This document shows, one piece after another, positions 1 to 8,616 of a DNA stretch of 64,000 bases. Position numbers and translations under genes: made by a program. The notes beneath the pieces are model-generated. The model did no database searches and was not told where the DNA came from. It worked only from the letters and a program-made list of their open reading frames with translations. The stretch lies in NCBI RefSeq assembly GCF_001439845.1, contig NZ_JYLO01000013.1:147108-211107 (forward strand). Direction: 5' to 3'. Source of the stretch: Pseudomonas lactis. GTDB taxonomy: Bacteria; Pseudomonadota; Gammaproteobacteria; Pseudomonadales; Pseudomonadaceae. Positions within the stretch are counted from its first letter, which is position 1; each line of letters opens with the position of its first letter.

Positions 1-879
1 GCCGATAGGCGAGATCACGGCAGCGGTACCGCAGGCGCCGGCTTCCTTGAATTGGTCCAGCTTGTCGATGAACACTTCGCCCTCGACCACTTCCAGGCCC
101 AGGCGGGTCTGGGCCAGTTCGATCAGCGACAGGCGGGTGATGCCTGGCAATACCGAAGGCGACTTCGGCGTGATGAACTGGTTGTCGTGGGTGATCCCGA
201 AGAAGTTGGCCGAGCCGACTTCTTCGATTTTCGAATGGGTCATCGGGTCCAGGTAGATCGCGTCGGCGAAGCCGGATTTCTTCGCTTCCGAACCCGGCAT
301 CAGGCTGGCGGCGTAGTTGCCACCGACCTTGGCGGCACCGGTGCCTTGCGGCGCGGCGCGGTCGTAGCCGGAAATCTGGAAGTTGTGCGGCACCAGGCCG
401 CCCTTGAAGTAGGCACCGACCGGGATGCAGAACACCGAGAAGATGAACTCCGGCGCGGTACGCACGCCGATGTTGTCACCGGTGCCGATCACGAACGGGC
501 GCAGGTACAGCGCGCCGCCGCTGCCGTACGGCGGGATGAAGCGCTCGTTGGCCTTGACCACTTGCTTGCACGCGTCGATGAACGCGTCGGTCGGCACTTG
601 TGGCATCAGCAGGCGGCCACAGCTGCGCTGCATGCGGGCAGCGTTCTGGTCCGGGCGGAACAGGTTGATCGAACCGTCCTTGCAACGGTAGGCCTTCAGG
701 CCCTCGAAGCATTGCTGGCCATAATGCAGGGCAGTGGAGCCCTCGCTGATGTGCAGCACATTGTCGTCGGTCAGGGTGCCTGCTTGCCATTCGCCGTTTT
801 TCCAGACCTGGAGAAACCGCTTGTCGGTCTTGATGTAGTCAAAACCCAGCTTGTCCCAATTGATGCTCTCGTTACCCAT
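1..879 (-). CDS. ilvE: Branched-chain amino acid aminotransferase, 3' end missing
   Basis: Pyridoxal-phosphate aminotransferase that interconverts Leu/Ile/Val and their 2-oxo acids. The first 293 residues are in the window; the family is about 340 long, so roughly the last 45 residues lie beyond base 1. It starts MGNESINWDKLGF at 879. Family marks are HYGQQCFEGLKAYR, RPDQNAARM, the PLP-lysine region GTGAAKVGGNYAASL and the substrate-domain stretch SGFADAIYLD. It is class IV (fold type IV, IlvE type II). It lies on the same strand just downstream of the BCKDH operon, whose substrates it makes, but a REP pair separates them, so it probably has its own promoter. Confidence 0.95.
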   Translation of the reverse strand, partial: MGNESINWDKLGFDYIKTDKRFLQVWKNGEWQAGTLTDDNVLHISEGSTALHYGQQCFEGLKAYRCKDGSINLFRPDQNAARMQRSCGRLLMPQVPTDAFIDACKQVVKANERFIPPYGSGGALYLRPFVIGTGDNIGVRTAPEFIFSVFCIPVGAYFKGGLVPHNFQISGYDRAAPQGTGAAKVGGNYAASLMPGSEAKKSGFADAIYLDPMTHSKIEEVGSANFFGITHDNQFITPKSPSVLPGITRLSLIELAQTRLGLEVVEGEVFIDKLDQFKEAGACGTAAVISPIG

Positions 880-950
880 GACACCCTCTATCTCTGGTCA
901 AGTCGGATTTTTTTCTGGATGGGCGCAACAATACTGCATTCTTGGCCGGT

Positions 951-1070
951 GTGGGAGCTGGGCGGCGGACCATTCAACCTCTGCATTGGCTGATCCACCG
1001 CTATCGCGGGCAAGCCCGGCTCCCACATTGGAATGCATTTCAAGTGTGGGAGCTGGCTTGCCTGCGATGG
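951..1070. repeat. REP pair plus adjacent single REP
   Basis: A degenerate inverted pair (GTGGGAGCTGGGCGG ... GCAAGCCCGGCTCCCAC) is followed by another forward copy (GTGTGGGAGCTGGCTTGCC). It fills the gap between ilvE and lpdV. It belongs to the same family as the pairs near 14.7, 19.5 and 29.6 kb and could form a hairpin stabilising the 3' end of the bkd mRNA. Confidence 0.85.
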
Positions 1071-1083
1071 CCACGCCGCGGTT

Positions 1084-2463
1084 TTACAGGTGCAACGCGT
1101 GCCCCAACGCCCGCAACGCCGCTTCCTGCACCGCTTCACCCAGGGTCGGGTGGGCATGGATGGTGCCCGCTACGTCTTCCAGGCGCGCGCCCATTTCCAG
1201 GCTCAGGCCGAACGCGGTCGACAGCTCGGACACCCCAGCCCCCACCGCTTGCCAGCCAACAATCAAGTGATTGTCGCGCCGTGCCACCACCCGCACGAAG
1301 CCGGCTTTGGACTCCAGCGTCATGGCCCGGCCATTGGCGGCGAACGGGAAGCTCGACACGATGCAGTCCAGGCCGGCCGCCTTGGCCTCGTCCGGGGTCT
1401 GGCCGACCACCACCAGTTCCGGGTCGGTAAAACACACCGCGGGTATCGCCGCCGGGTTGAATTCGCGGGCTTTGCCGCTGATCAGTTCGGCAACCATTTC
1501 GCCCTGGGCCATGGCTCGGTGCGCCAGCATCGGCTCGCCACTGAGGTCGCCAATGGCATACACGTTGCGCATGCTGGTCTGGCAGCGGCTGTCGATCTTG
1601 ATCGCCGCGCCGTTCATGTCCAGGTTCAGCGCTTCGAGGTTCCAGCCTTGGGTGTTGGGTTTGCGCCCTACGGCTACCAGCACCTGGTCGGTGTCCAGTG
1701 CCAAGGTGTCGCCGCTGGGCGCACGCACTTGCAGTTTGCCGTCGGTAAAACCGGTGACGCTGTGTTCCAGGTACAGCTTCACGCCGAGTTTCTTCAGGGA
1801 TTCAGCCACCGGCAGGGTCAGCTCGGCGTCGTAGGCCGGCAGGATGTGGGCCTGGGCCTCGACCACACTGACGTCGGCACCGAGCTTGCGGTAGGCAATT
1901 CCCAGTTCCAGGCCGATATAACCACCGCCCACCACGATCAGGCGCTTGGGCACGTGTGTCGGTGCCAGGGCTTCGGTGGAGGAGATGATCGGCCCGCCAA
2001 TCGGCAGCATCGGCAGGTTGACGCTCTTCGAACCGGTGGCCAGCAGCAGGTGTTCGCACTGGATGCGCTGCTCGCCCACCTCGACAGTCTTGCCGTCGAT
2101 GACCTTGGCCCAGCCGTGGATTACCTGCACCTTATGTTTTTTCAGCAGGGCGGCGACGCCCGTGGTCAGGCGGTCGACGATGCCGTCTTTCCATTCCACG
2201 CTCTTGCGGATGTCCAGGGTCGGTACATCCACTTCAATGCCCAGTTGCGAGCCCTGGCTATGGTGCACGGTTTGCTGGAACTGTTCGGCCACATGAATCA
2301 GGGCCTTGGAGGGAATGCAGCCGATGTTCAGGCAGGTGCCGCCCAGTGCCTGGCCTTCCACCAGGATGGTCGGGATGCCCAGTTGGCCGGCGCGAATCGC
2401 CGCCACATAACCGCCAGGGCCGCCGCCGATAATCAGCAGCGTGGTATGCAATGTCTGAGTCAT
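1084..2463 (-). CDS. lpdV: Dihydrolipoyl dehydrogenase (E3) of branched-chain 2-oxoacid dehydrogenase
   Basis: FAD flavoprotein that reoxidises the dihydrolipoyl group of the BCKDH E2 and passes electrons to NAD+. The 459-residue protein starts MTQTLHTTLLII at 2463, four bases after the bkdB stop; a longer reading to 2553 would overlap bkdB and is rejected. Visible are the FAD dinucleotide motif GGGPGG (residues 13-18), the redox-active pair C44-x4-C49 in GGTCLNIGCIPSKA, the NAD motif VVGGGYIGLELG and the C-terminal interface HAHPTLGEA with the catalytic His. Last gene of the bkdA1-A2-B-lpdV operon. The position and sequence match Lpd-Val of P. putida rather than the general LpdG. Confidence 0.96.
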   Translation of the reverse strand: MTQTLHTTLLIIGGGPGGYVAAIRAGQLGIPTILVEGQALGGTCLNIGCIPSKALIHVAEQFQQTVHHSQGSQLGIEVDVPTLDIRKSVEWKDGIVDRLTTGVAALLKKHKVQVIHGWAKVIDGKTVEVGEQRIQCEHLLLATGSKSVNLPMLPIGGPIISSTEALAPTHVPKRLIVVGGGYIGLELGIAYRKLGADVSVVEAQAHILPAYDAELTLPVAESLKKLGVKLYLEHSVTGFTDGKLQVRAPSGDTLALDTDQVLVAVGRKPNTQGWNLEALNLDMNGAAIKIDSRCQTSMRNVYAIGDLSGEPMLAHRAMAQGEMVAELISGKAREFNPAAIPAVCFTDPELVVVGQTPDEAKAAGLDCIVSSFPFAANGRAMTLESKAGFVRVVARRDNHLIVGWQAVGAGVSELSTAFGLSLEMGARLEDVAGTIHAHPTLGEAVQEAALRALGHALHL

Positions 2464-2467
2464 GCCC

Positions 2468-3733
2468 TTACTCCAAGAACAGGCTGGCGGGTTGTTCGAG
2501 CAGGCCGCGAATGGCCTGGATGAATTGCGCCGCGTCCATGCCATCGACCACACGGTGATCGAAGGAGCTGGAGAGGTTCATCATTTTGCGCACCACGATC
2601 TGACCCTTGATCACCATCGGCCGCTCAACGATACGGTTGACGCCGACGATGGCCACTTCCGGGAGGTTCAGCACTGGCGTGCTGACAATGCCGCCCAGGG
2701 CGCCGAGGCTGGTCAGGGTAATGGTCGAACCGGACAGCTCTTCACGGCTGGCCTTGCCTGTACGTGCGGCGTTGGCCAAACGCGCGATTTCTTCGGCAGT
2801 GCCCCACAGGCTGCGAGCTTCGGCGTGGCGCACCACCGGCACCATCAGGCCCACGTCGCTCTGGGTGGCGACGCCCACGTGCACGGCGCCAAGGCGCGTG
2901 ATGACCTGGGCTTCGTCGTCGTAACGGGCGTTGATCTGCGGGAAGTCGCGCAAGGCGACAACCATGGCCCGTACGATAAACGGCAGCAGGGTCAGCTTGC
3001 CGCGTGTCGCACCGTGCTTTTCGTTGAGGTGCACGCGCAACTCGTCCAGGGCGGTGACGTCGATCTCTTCCACGTAGCTGAAATGCGCGGCGCGGCGGGT
3101 GGCGTCCTGCATGCGCTGGGCGATCTTGCGGCGCATGCCGATCACCGGGATCTGGTGTTCGTCAGTGCGCTCGGCATACGGGTTGGCGGTGCTGGCGCCC
3201 GTCGCCGGGCCCTGGCGCAAGTAAGCCTCCAGGTCTTCATGCAGAATCCGGCCCGCCGGGCCGGTGCCCTGCACCAGGCGCAGTTGAATCCCGGCATCCA
3301 GTGCATGTTTGCGTACCGCGGGCGAGGCCAATGGACGTTCGCTGGCTTCACGGGCCACGGGAGCTTGCGGCGCTTTCACGACCGCAGCGGGTTTGCTTTC
3401 TACCGGCGCCTGTACCGGTTTGGCTTCGGCCACGGGAGGCGCGGCCTTCGCCGGTTCGGCAACCGCCGGCACATCCTTGGTATTGCCTGCGCCTTCCACT
3501 TCAATGCTGATCAAAATACTGCCCACTGCCATGACCTCACCCGGCTCACCGCCCAGAGAAATCACCTTGCCATGGACCGGCGAGGGAATATCCACCATCG
3601 CCTTGTCGGTCATCACATCCGCCAGCACCTGGTCTTCAACTACCAGATCACCGACCTTTACATGCCATACCGACAGTTCAACTTCCGCAATGCCTTCGCC
3701 AATGTCCGGCATCTTGATAACGTGCGTGCCCAT
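2468..3733 (-). CDS. bkdB: Lipoamide acyltransferase (E2) of branched-chain 2-oxoacid dehydrogenase
   Basis: Core of the BCKDH complex; transfers the branched acyl group from E1 to CoA. The 421-residue protein (about 423 in P. putida) has an N-terminal lipoyl domain with the lipoylated lysine in VMTDKAMVDI (K44), an Ala/Pro/Lys-rich linker (about residues 85-130), a peripheral subunit-binding domain (about 135-172, SPAVRKHALDAGIQL) and the catalytic acyltransferase domain ending in DHRVVDGMDAA, with the catalytic His at 393. It abuts bkdA2 directly (stop 3734, start 3733), which suggests translational coupling. Confidence 0.97.
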   Translation of the reverse strand: MGTHVIKMPDIGEGIAEVELSVWHVKVGDLVVEDQVLADVMTDKAMVDIPSPVHGKVISLGGEPGEVMAVGSILISIEVEGAGNTKDVPAVAEPAKAAPPVAEAKPVQAPVESKPAAVVKAPQAPVAREASERPLASPAVRKHALDAGIQLRLVQGTGPAGRILHEDLEAYLRQGPATGASTANPYAERTDEHQIPVIGMRRKIAQRMQDATRRAAHFSYVEEIDVTALDELRVHLNEKHGATRGKLTLLPFIVRAMVVALRDFPQINARYDDEAQVITRLGAVHVGVATQSDVGLMVPVVRHAEARSLWGTAEEIARLANAARTGKASREELSGSTITLTSLGALGGIVSTPVLNLPEVAIVGVNRIVERPMVIKGQIVVRKMMNLSSSFDHRVVDGMDAAQFIQAIRGLLEQPASLFLE

Positions 3734-4792
3734 TCAGACCTCCATGACCCGTTTCAACGCCGCGCCCACTCGGGACGGCCCTGGGAAATACGCCCACTCC
3801 TGCGCGTGCGGGTAGGGGGTGTCCCAACCGGTGACGCGTTCGATCGGCGCTTCCAGGTGGTGGAAGCAATGCTCTTGCACCAGCGAAACCAGCTCGGCAC
3901 CAAAGCCGCAGGTGCGCGTGGCCTCATGCACCACCACGCAACGGCCGGTCTTTTTCACCGACTTGACGATGGTCTCCAGGTCCAGGGGCCACAGGCTGCG
4001 CAGGTCGATAACTTCGGCGTCGATGCCGGTTTCTTCGGCGGCAACTTGCGACACATACACGGTGGTGCCGTAGGTCAGTACGGTTACGGCCGAGCCTGGG
4101 CGTACGATGGCGGCCACGTCCAGGGGCACGGTGTAGTAGCCGTCCGGCACCTGGGCTTGGGGGTGTTTGGACCACGGCGTTACCGGGCGGTCGTGGTGGC
4201 CGTCGAACGGGCCGTTATACAGGCGCTTGGGTTCGAGGAAGATCACCGGGTCATCGTTTTCGATGGAGGCGATCAGCAGGCCCTTGGCGTCATAGGGGTT
4301 GGACGGCATCACTGTGCGCAGGCCGCAGACCTGGGTGAACACCGCTTCGATACTCTGGCTGTGGGTCTGGCCGCCGTAGATGCCGCCACCGCAGGGCATG
4401 CGCATGGTCAAGGGCGCAGTGAACTGGCCGGCCGAGCGATAACGCAGGCGCGCCGCCTCGGAAATGATCTGGTCGGTGGCGGGGTAGACGTAGTCGGCGA
4501 ACTGGATTTCGGCGACCGGGCGCAAGCCATAGGCGCCCATGCCCACGGCCACACCGACGATGCCGCTTTCCGAGATGGGCGCGTCAAACACCCGCGAGCT
4601 GCCGTACTTGGTCTGCAAGCCTTCGGTGCAACGGAACACGCCGCCGAAGTAGCCGACGTCCTGGCCGAACACCACCACGTTATCGTCACGTTCAAGCATC
4701 ACATCCATGGCCGAGCGCAGGGCCTGGATCATGGTCATGGTGGTGGTGGTCATGGCGGTTTCCAGTTCAATACTGTTGTTGTGGTCGTTCAT
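3734..4792 (-). CDS. bkdA2: 2-oxoisovalerate dehydrogenase E1 beta subunit
   Basis: With BkdA1 forms the thiamine-diphosphate E1 that decarboxylates 2-oxoisovalerate, 2-oxoisocaproate and 2-oxo-3-methylvalerate. The chosen start (MNDHNNSIELETAM, 352 aa) is one base after the bkdA1 stop; a second ATG 13 codons in (MTTTTMTMIQALRSAM, 339 aa) corresponds to a shorter form that is also plausible. Family stretches are VVFGQDVGYFGGVFRCTEGL, FDAPISESGIVG, GQTHSQSIEA and VVVHEATRTCGFGAEL. It lies between bkdA1 and bkdB in a tightly packed operon. Confidence 0.96.
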   Translation of the reverse strand: MNDHNNSIELETAMTTTTMTMIQALRSAMDVMLERDDNVVVFGQDVGYFGGVFRCTEGLQTKYGSSRVFDAPISESGIVGVAVGMGAYGLRPVAEIQFADYVYPATDQIISEAARLRYRSAGQFTAPLTMRMPCGGGIYGGQTHSQSIEAVFTQVCGLRTVMPSNPYDAKGLLIASIENDDPVIFLEPKRLYNGPFDGHHDRPVTPWSKHPQAQVPDGYYTVPLDVAAIVRPGSAVTVLTYGTTVYVSQVAAEETGIDAEVIDLRSLWPLDLETIVKSVKKTGRCVVVHEATRTCGFGAELVSLVQEHCFHHLEAPIERVTGWDTPYPHAQEWAYFPGPSRVGAALKRVMEV

Positions 4793-4793
4793 G

Positions 4794-6029
4794 TCACACC
4801 CCCAGCTCTTGACGCTGGCGCTTCAAGTGCTCCGGCATCTCTTTATAGACATCCTCGAACATGGTCGCGGCGCTTGGAATCTGGCCACCGGCCAGGGTGC
4901 CGTACTGTTCGGCTTCCTTCTGCGCCTTGACCACTTCGGCTTCAAGCTCGGCACTGACCGCCGCGTGTTCCTCTTCGGACCACTGGCCAATCTTGATCAG
5001 GTGCTGCTTGAGGCGGGCAATCGGGTCGCCCAGGGGGAAGTGGCTCCAGTCGTCGGCGGGACGGTACTTGGATGGGTCATCGGAGGTGGAGTGCGGGCCG
5101 GCGCGGTAGGTGACCCACTCGATCAGGGTGGGCCCCAGGTTGCGGCGCGCACGCTCGGCAGCCCAGGCCGAGGCAGCGTACACGGCGATAAAGTCGTTGC
5201 CGTCCACGCGCAGGGAGGCGATGCCGCAACCGACGCCGCGTCCGGCGAAGGTGGTGGCTTCACCGCCAGCGATGGCCTGGAAGGTGGAGATGGCCCACTG
5301 GTTGTTGACCACGTTGAGGATCACCGGCGCGCGGTACACGTGGGCGAAGGTGAGGGCGGTGTGAAAGTCCGATTCCGCGGTGGCGCCGTCGCCGATCCAG
5401 GCCGAGGCGATCTTGGTATCGCCCTTGATCGCCGAGGCCATGCCCCAGCCCACGCCCTGGACGAATTGGGTGGCGAGGTTGCCGGAAATAGTGAAGAAGC
5501 CCGCCTCCTTGACCGAATACATGATCGGCAACTGGCGGCCCTTGAGCGGGTCGCGCTCGTTGGACAGCAGTTGGCAGATCAGGTCTACCAGCGGCACGTC
5601 GCGGGCCATCAGGATGCTTTGCTGGCGGTAGGTGGGGAAGCACATGTCGTCGATATTCAAGGCCAGGGCCTGGGCGCTGCCGATGGCTTCTTCGCCAAGG
5701 CTTTGCATGTAGAACGACATTTTTTTCTGACGCTGGGCGACCACCATGCGGTTGTCGAAGATACGCGTCTTGAGCATCGCACGCATGCCGCGGCGCATGA
5801 TCTCGGTGGAGACACCCTCGGCCCACGGGCCAAGGGCCTGGCCCTGGTCGTCGAGCACGCGGATCAGGCCCTTGGCCAGGTCGGCGGTGTCGGCCGGTTC
5901 TACGTCGATGGCGGGTTTGCGTACCAGGCCGGCGTCGGTCAAACGCAGGTAGGTGAAGTCGGTCTTGCAACCTGGGCGGCCCGAGGGTTCGGGAACGTGC
6001 AGGCGCAGCGGTGCATACGGCTGGGTCAT
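4794..6029 (-). CDS. bkdA1: 2-oxoisovalerate dehydrogenase E1 alpha subunit
   Basis: ThDP-binding alpha subunit of BCKDH E1, first gene of the operon. The 411-residue protein starts MTQPYAPLRLHVPEPSG. The ThDP/Mg motif appears as ASAWIGDGATAESDFH...LNVVNNQWAIST, and the phosphorylation-loop-like region as TYRAGPHSTSDDPSKYR. The N-terminal extension of about 70 residues is typical of Pseudomonas BkdA1. The promoter must lie in 6030-6224, shared with the divergent activator bkdR. Expression in Pseudomonas is known to need BkdR and branched-chain amino acids; only the arrangement is visible here. Confidence 0.97.
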   Translation of the reverse strand: MTQPYAPLRLHVPEPSGRPGCKTDFTYLRLTDAGLVRKPAIDVEPADTADLAKGLIRVLDDQGQALGPWAEGVSTEIMRRGMRAMLKTRIFDNRMVVAQRQKKMSFYMQSLGEEAIGSAQALALNIDDMCFPTYRQQSILMARDVPLVDLICQLLSNERDPLKGRQLPIMYSVKEAGFFTISGNLATQFVQGVGWGMASAIKGDTKIASAWIGDGATAESDFHTALTFAHVYRAPVILNVVNNQWAISTFQAIAGGEATTFAGRGVGCGIASLRVDGNDFIAVYAASAWAAERARRNLGPTLIEWVTYRAGPHSTSDDPSKYRPADDWSHFPLGDPIARLKQHLIKIGQWSEEEHAAVSAELEAEVVKAQKEAEQYGTLAGGQIPSAATMFEDVYKEMPEHLKRQRQELGV

Positions 6030-6224
6030 GGCTTTCTACGCTCTATCTTGTGAATTTCTTGTAGTGGGCGCGCTAGCTGACAGTCAGTCTTCGGGTAGAA
6101 GAAATCTTGTCCTACAACAATCATAGGCGTGGCGTAGAAGAATATTTATCTCTGTTTCATTGCGTCGCCGGCTATTTGCGGATAAAAAAACTGCATAAAC
6201 ATAATAAACAGGTGATTTTGTCTC
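6030..6224. promoter_or_regulatory. Divergent bkdR-bkdA1 promoter region
   Basis: A 195-bp A+T-richer gap between divergently transcribed bkdA1 and bkdR, with runs such as GGATAAAAAAACTGCATAAAC just before bkdR. By analogy with P. putida, where BkdR binds this intergenic region many times, it should carry the BkdR operators. No single operator could be delimited by eye. Confidence 0.6.
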
Positions 6225-6713
6225 ATGCGCAAACTGGACCGTACCGATATCGGCATTCTCAACGCCCTGCAGGAGAATGCCCGGATCACCAATGCCGACC
6301 TGGCCCGCTCGGTCAACTTGTCGCCGACGCCGTGTTTCAACCGGGTCAAGGCGATGGAAGAGCTGGGGTTGATTCGGGAGCAGGTCACGCTGCTGGACGC
6401 TGATTTGCTGGGGCTGCACGTGAATGTGTTCATCCATGTGAGCCTGGAGAAACAGAACGAGCTGGCGCTGCAGCAATTTGAAGGGGCGATCTCGGACCGA
6501 CCGGAGGTGATGGAGTGTTACCTGATGGCGGGTGACCCGGACTATTTGATCCGCGTGTTGGTGCCCACGATTCAGTCGCTGGAGCGTTTCATGATGGATT
6601 TTTTGACTAAGGTGCCGGGGGTGGCGAACATTCGCTCCAGCTTTGCCTTGAAGCAGGTGCGCTACAAAACCGCATTGCCCTTGCCAGCCAACGGCATCAG
6701 CCTGGGTTCCTGA
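6225..6713 (+). CDS. bkdR: Lrp/AsnC-family activator of the bkd operon
   Basis: A 162-residue Lrp-type regulator: N-terminal winged helix-turn-helix (LDRTDIGILNALQENARITNADLARSVNLSPTPCFNRVKAMEELGLI) and C-terminal RAM ligand-binding domain (VMECYLMAGDPDYLIRVLVPTIQSLERFM). It is divergent from bkdA1, exactly as in P. putida, where BkdR senses branched-chain amino acids and activates bkdA1. The identity rests on family plus position. Confidence 0.95.
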   Translation: MRKLDRTDIGILNALQENARITNADLARSVNLSPTPCFNRVKAMEELGLIREQVTLLDADLLGLHVNVFIHVSLEKQNELALQQFEGAISDRPEVMECYLMAGDPDYLIRVLVPTIQSLERFMMDFLTKVPGVANIRSSFALKQVRYKTALPLPANGISLGS

Positions 6714-6724
6714 TTCAATACGGG

Positions 6725-6910
6725 GCAAAATGTGGGGATTGCCTGCGTGCCAGCTGACGTCAATCTACCTGACACTCCACGATCCAACTGTGGGAGCTGG
6801 CTTGCCTGCGATGGCGGCCTGCCAGCCGACACTTCTCTACCTGACACCCCGCAATCCAACTGTGTGTGGGGCTTGCTCGCGAAGGCGGTCTGACAGTCAA
6901 CACAGTTGGA
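6725..6910. repeat. Tandem REP array (first copy of composite repeat)
   Basis: Forward REP-like units (TGTGGGAGCTGGCTTGCCTGCGAT and variants; one is TGTGTGGGGCTTGCTCGCGAAGG) separated by a recurring spacer (GCCAGC(T/C)GAC...CTACCTGACAC(T/C)CC). The same spacer and REP combination returns in inverted orientation near 57.5-57.66 kb. Short reading frames crossing it are not genes. Confidence 0.8.
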
Positions 6911-6934
6911 TTGTGTACATAGCCATTGCTGCGG

Positions 6935-7250
6935 TAACGGCCACTTAGGGTTCCGCTCTGACAGCGGGTCACTTTTGGAAAAGAGCCCCAAAAGTAACCA
7001 AAAGGGCTCTTGCCCCACCACTCGGCACCTCGCTTAGGCTCGGTGTGCCCGTAATCCGCCAGTGATTTGGGGGGCCGCCGCCACGCGCCATCCATGGCGC
7101 GGGGCGGCTAAACCGGCATCCCTGCCGGTTTACCCCCCAAATCCCTGTCGAATTCCGGCCAGCGTGGTTTGACGGGGCGCCTAAGATCAAGATCAAAAGC
7201 AGAGCAAGAGCAAGAGCAAGAGCGACTCGCTTCGCATCGTGGTTACCGTT
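6935..7250 (+). repeat. Long dispersed repeat, full copy
   Basis: About 315 bp running from GCGGTAACGGCCACTTAGGG to CTTCGCATCGTGGTTACCG. It contains a ~10-bp inverted motif (AAACCGGCAT...TGCCGGTTT), a purine-rich direct repeat of AGCAAG units (about 7199-7225) and no credible coding sequence. The second copy (57211-57438, opposite orientation) is very similar but lacks the central ~100 bp between two CCAG-containing sites. It is non-coding and its function is unknown. Confidence 0.85.
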
Positions 7251-7271
7251 GATCGCTACAACGCTGTGCTT

Positions 7272-8135
7272 CTAGAGTTGGTTGAGGGGGATCTTAAGGT
7301 ACGTCACGCCGTTTTCTTCCGCCGTCGGCATATTCCCCGCTCGCACATTCACCTGGATCGCCGGCAGCAACAACGTTGGCATGCCCAATCCAGCATCGCG
7401 CTGGGTGCGCATCTGTACAAACGCCGCTTCATCCACGCCGTCATGCACATGGATATTGCCCGCCCGCTGTTCCGCCACGGTGGTCTGGCATTTGGCTTCT
7501 CGACCCTCGGGTGGATAGTCATGACACACGTACAGCTTGGTGTCTGAAGGGAACGCCAGCAGCTTGCGCATCGACGCGTACAACTGCCGCGCATCACCGC
7601 CGGGGAAGTCGCAACGGGCGGTGCCGACGTCGGGCATGAACAGGGTGTCGCCCACCAGGATCAAGCGGCCGTCGATCAGATAGGCCATGTCGGCGGGGGT
7701 GTGTCCGGGCACATGCAACGCCTGGGCCTTCAAGTTGCCGATATGAAAGATCTCATCCGGCGCAAACAGGTGATCGAACTGCGAGCCGTCCACTCGAAAT
7801 TCCGGCTCCAGGTTGAACAGGTTCTTGAACACACCCTGCACCTTGCTGATGGATTCGCCGATCGCGATCTTGCCGCCCAAGGTGCGACGCAGGTAGGGCG
7901 CGGCGGACAGGTGGTCAGCATGGGCGTGGGTTTCCAGCAGCCACTGCACGTGCAGGCCATGCTCTCGCACAAAGGCAATCACCTTGTCGGCCTGGGCGGT
8001 GTCGGTGCGGCCGGACGCCGGGTCGTAATTGAGTACCGAGTCGACAATGGCGCAGGGGCCGCCATCGGCCTCATAGACGATATAGGTGTAGGTCGACGAT
8101 GCGTCATCCAGAAAGGCTTGAATCAACGCTGGCAT
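7272..8135 (-). CDS. MBL-fold hydrolase, probable persulfide dioxygenase (ETHE1/Blh type)
   Basis: A 287-residue metallo-beta-lactamase-fold protein. The metal motif THAHADHL gives H70, H72, D74 and H75, followed by VPGHTP, a metal-bridging Asp in LVGDTLFMPDVG, and VCHDYPPEGR near the C-terminus. This pattern fits the ETHE1/Blh group, which oxidise glutathione persulfide with a single mononuclear Fe(II), more than glyoxalase II. It is divergent from an ArsR-type persulfide sensor, with sulfide:quinone oxidoreductase and a sulfite-type exporter alongside, which supports a role in removing sulfane sulfur made by SQR. Function is inferred from motif plus neighbourhood. Confidence 0.85.
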   Translation of the reverse strand: MPALIQAFLDDASSTYTYIVYEADGGPCAIVDSVLNYDPASGRTDTAQADKVIAFVREHGLHVQWLLETHAHADHLSAAPYLRRTLGGKIAIGESISKVQGVFKNLFNLEPEFRVDGSQFDHLFAPDEIFHIGNLKAQALHVPGHTPADMAYLIDGRLILVGDTLFMPDVGTARCDFPGGDARQLYASMRKLLAFPSDTKLYVCHDYPPEGREAKCQTTVAEQRAGNIHVHDGVDEAAFVQMRTQRDAGLGMPTLLLPAIQVNVRAGNMPTAEENGVTYLKIPLNQL

Positions 8136-8229
8136 GGCGGCTGTCTCTGCTTGGGAAAAAAGTGGTTACAATCAGTTTACGTTTACACATAATGTTTTGA
8201 GCTTAAGTGACATAAAGGACCCGAGGCAA
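8136..8229. promoter_or_regulatory. Divergent promoter of the sulfide cluster
   Basis: A 94-bp gap between the MBL hydrolase and the ArsR regulator. It is A+T-rich, with a tandem GTTTACGTTTAC (8175-8186) and TAATGTTTTGAGC. A regulator binding here would control both directions. No classical BigR palindrome was recognised. Confidence 0.5.
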
Positions 8230-8565
8230 ATGGAATCTACGTTGAGTGAGGGCGAGGTCGCCCAGTTGCGTGCTTCGGCGTCCAAGGCCTGTGCCTTGCT
8301 CAAGGCCCTGGCCAATGAAGACCGCTTGTTGATCCTGTGCCAGTTGACCCAGGGCGAGCGCAACGTCGGTGAGCTGGAAGCCTTGACCGGCGTACGCCAG
8401 CCCACCCTGTCACAACAGTTGGGCATCCTGCGCGATGAAGGGTTGGTCGCCACCCGTCGGGAAGGCAAATACATTTTCTACGGGCTGGCCAGCCACGAAG
8501 TGATTCAAGTGATGAAGACCCTGTCCGGCCTGTATTGCGGCGCGGTCATAAAAAGTTGGGCGTGA
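8230..8565 (+). CDS. ArsR-family persulfide-responsive repressor (BigR/SqrR type)
   Basis: A 111-residue winged-helix repressor. The start is the ATG at 8230, preceded by AAAGGA; the reading frame is open further upstream but without a ribosome site. The recognition helix region is QPTLSQQLGILRDEGLV and the wing RREGKYIFYGL. Cysteines at C37 (LLILCQL) and C103 (SGLYCGA) match in place the two redox cysteines of BigR/SqrR that form a disulfide or tetrasulfide with persulfides; C21 is extra. The metal-binding CxCxxC of ArsR/SmtB is absent. It probably represses both the MBL gene and the downstream sqr-exporter operon. Confidence 0.88.
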   Translation: MESTLSEGEVAQLRASASKACALLKALANEDRLLILCQLTQGERNVGELEALTGVRQPTLSQQLGILRDEGLVATRREGKYIFYGLASHEVIQVMKTLSGLYCGAVIKSWA

Positions 8566-8616
8566 CGCCATCCGGCAGCGACCCTTGTGTGCATTGACTC
8601 AAAAAGGCAGTAGACA

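Noticed and set aside
2462..4930. Very long open frame (822 codons) on the plus strand across bkdB and bkdA2
   Set aside because: It is antisense to clearly assigned BCKDH genes, has the Arg/His/Gly-rich composition of a high-G+C shadow frame and no ribosome site.
6760..7196. Open frames on the minus strand in the long dispersed repeat
   Set aside because: The second repeat copy has a ~100-bp deletion and substitutions that do not respect these frames; no ribosome sites.
8136..8229. Classical BigR-type palindromic operator
   Set aside because: Only a tandem GTTTACGTTTAC and A+T-rich DNA were found; no convincing inverted repeat could be marked.
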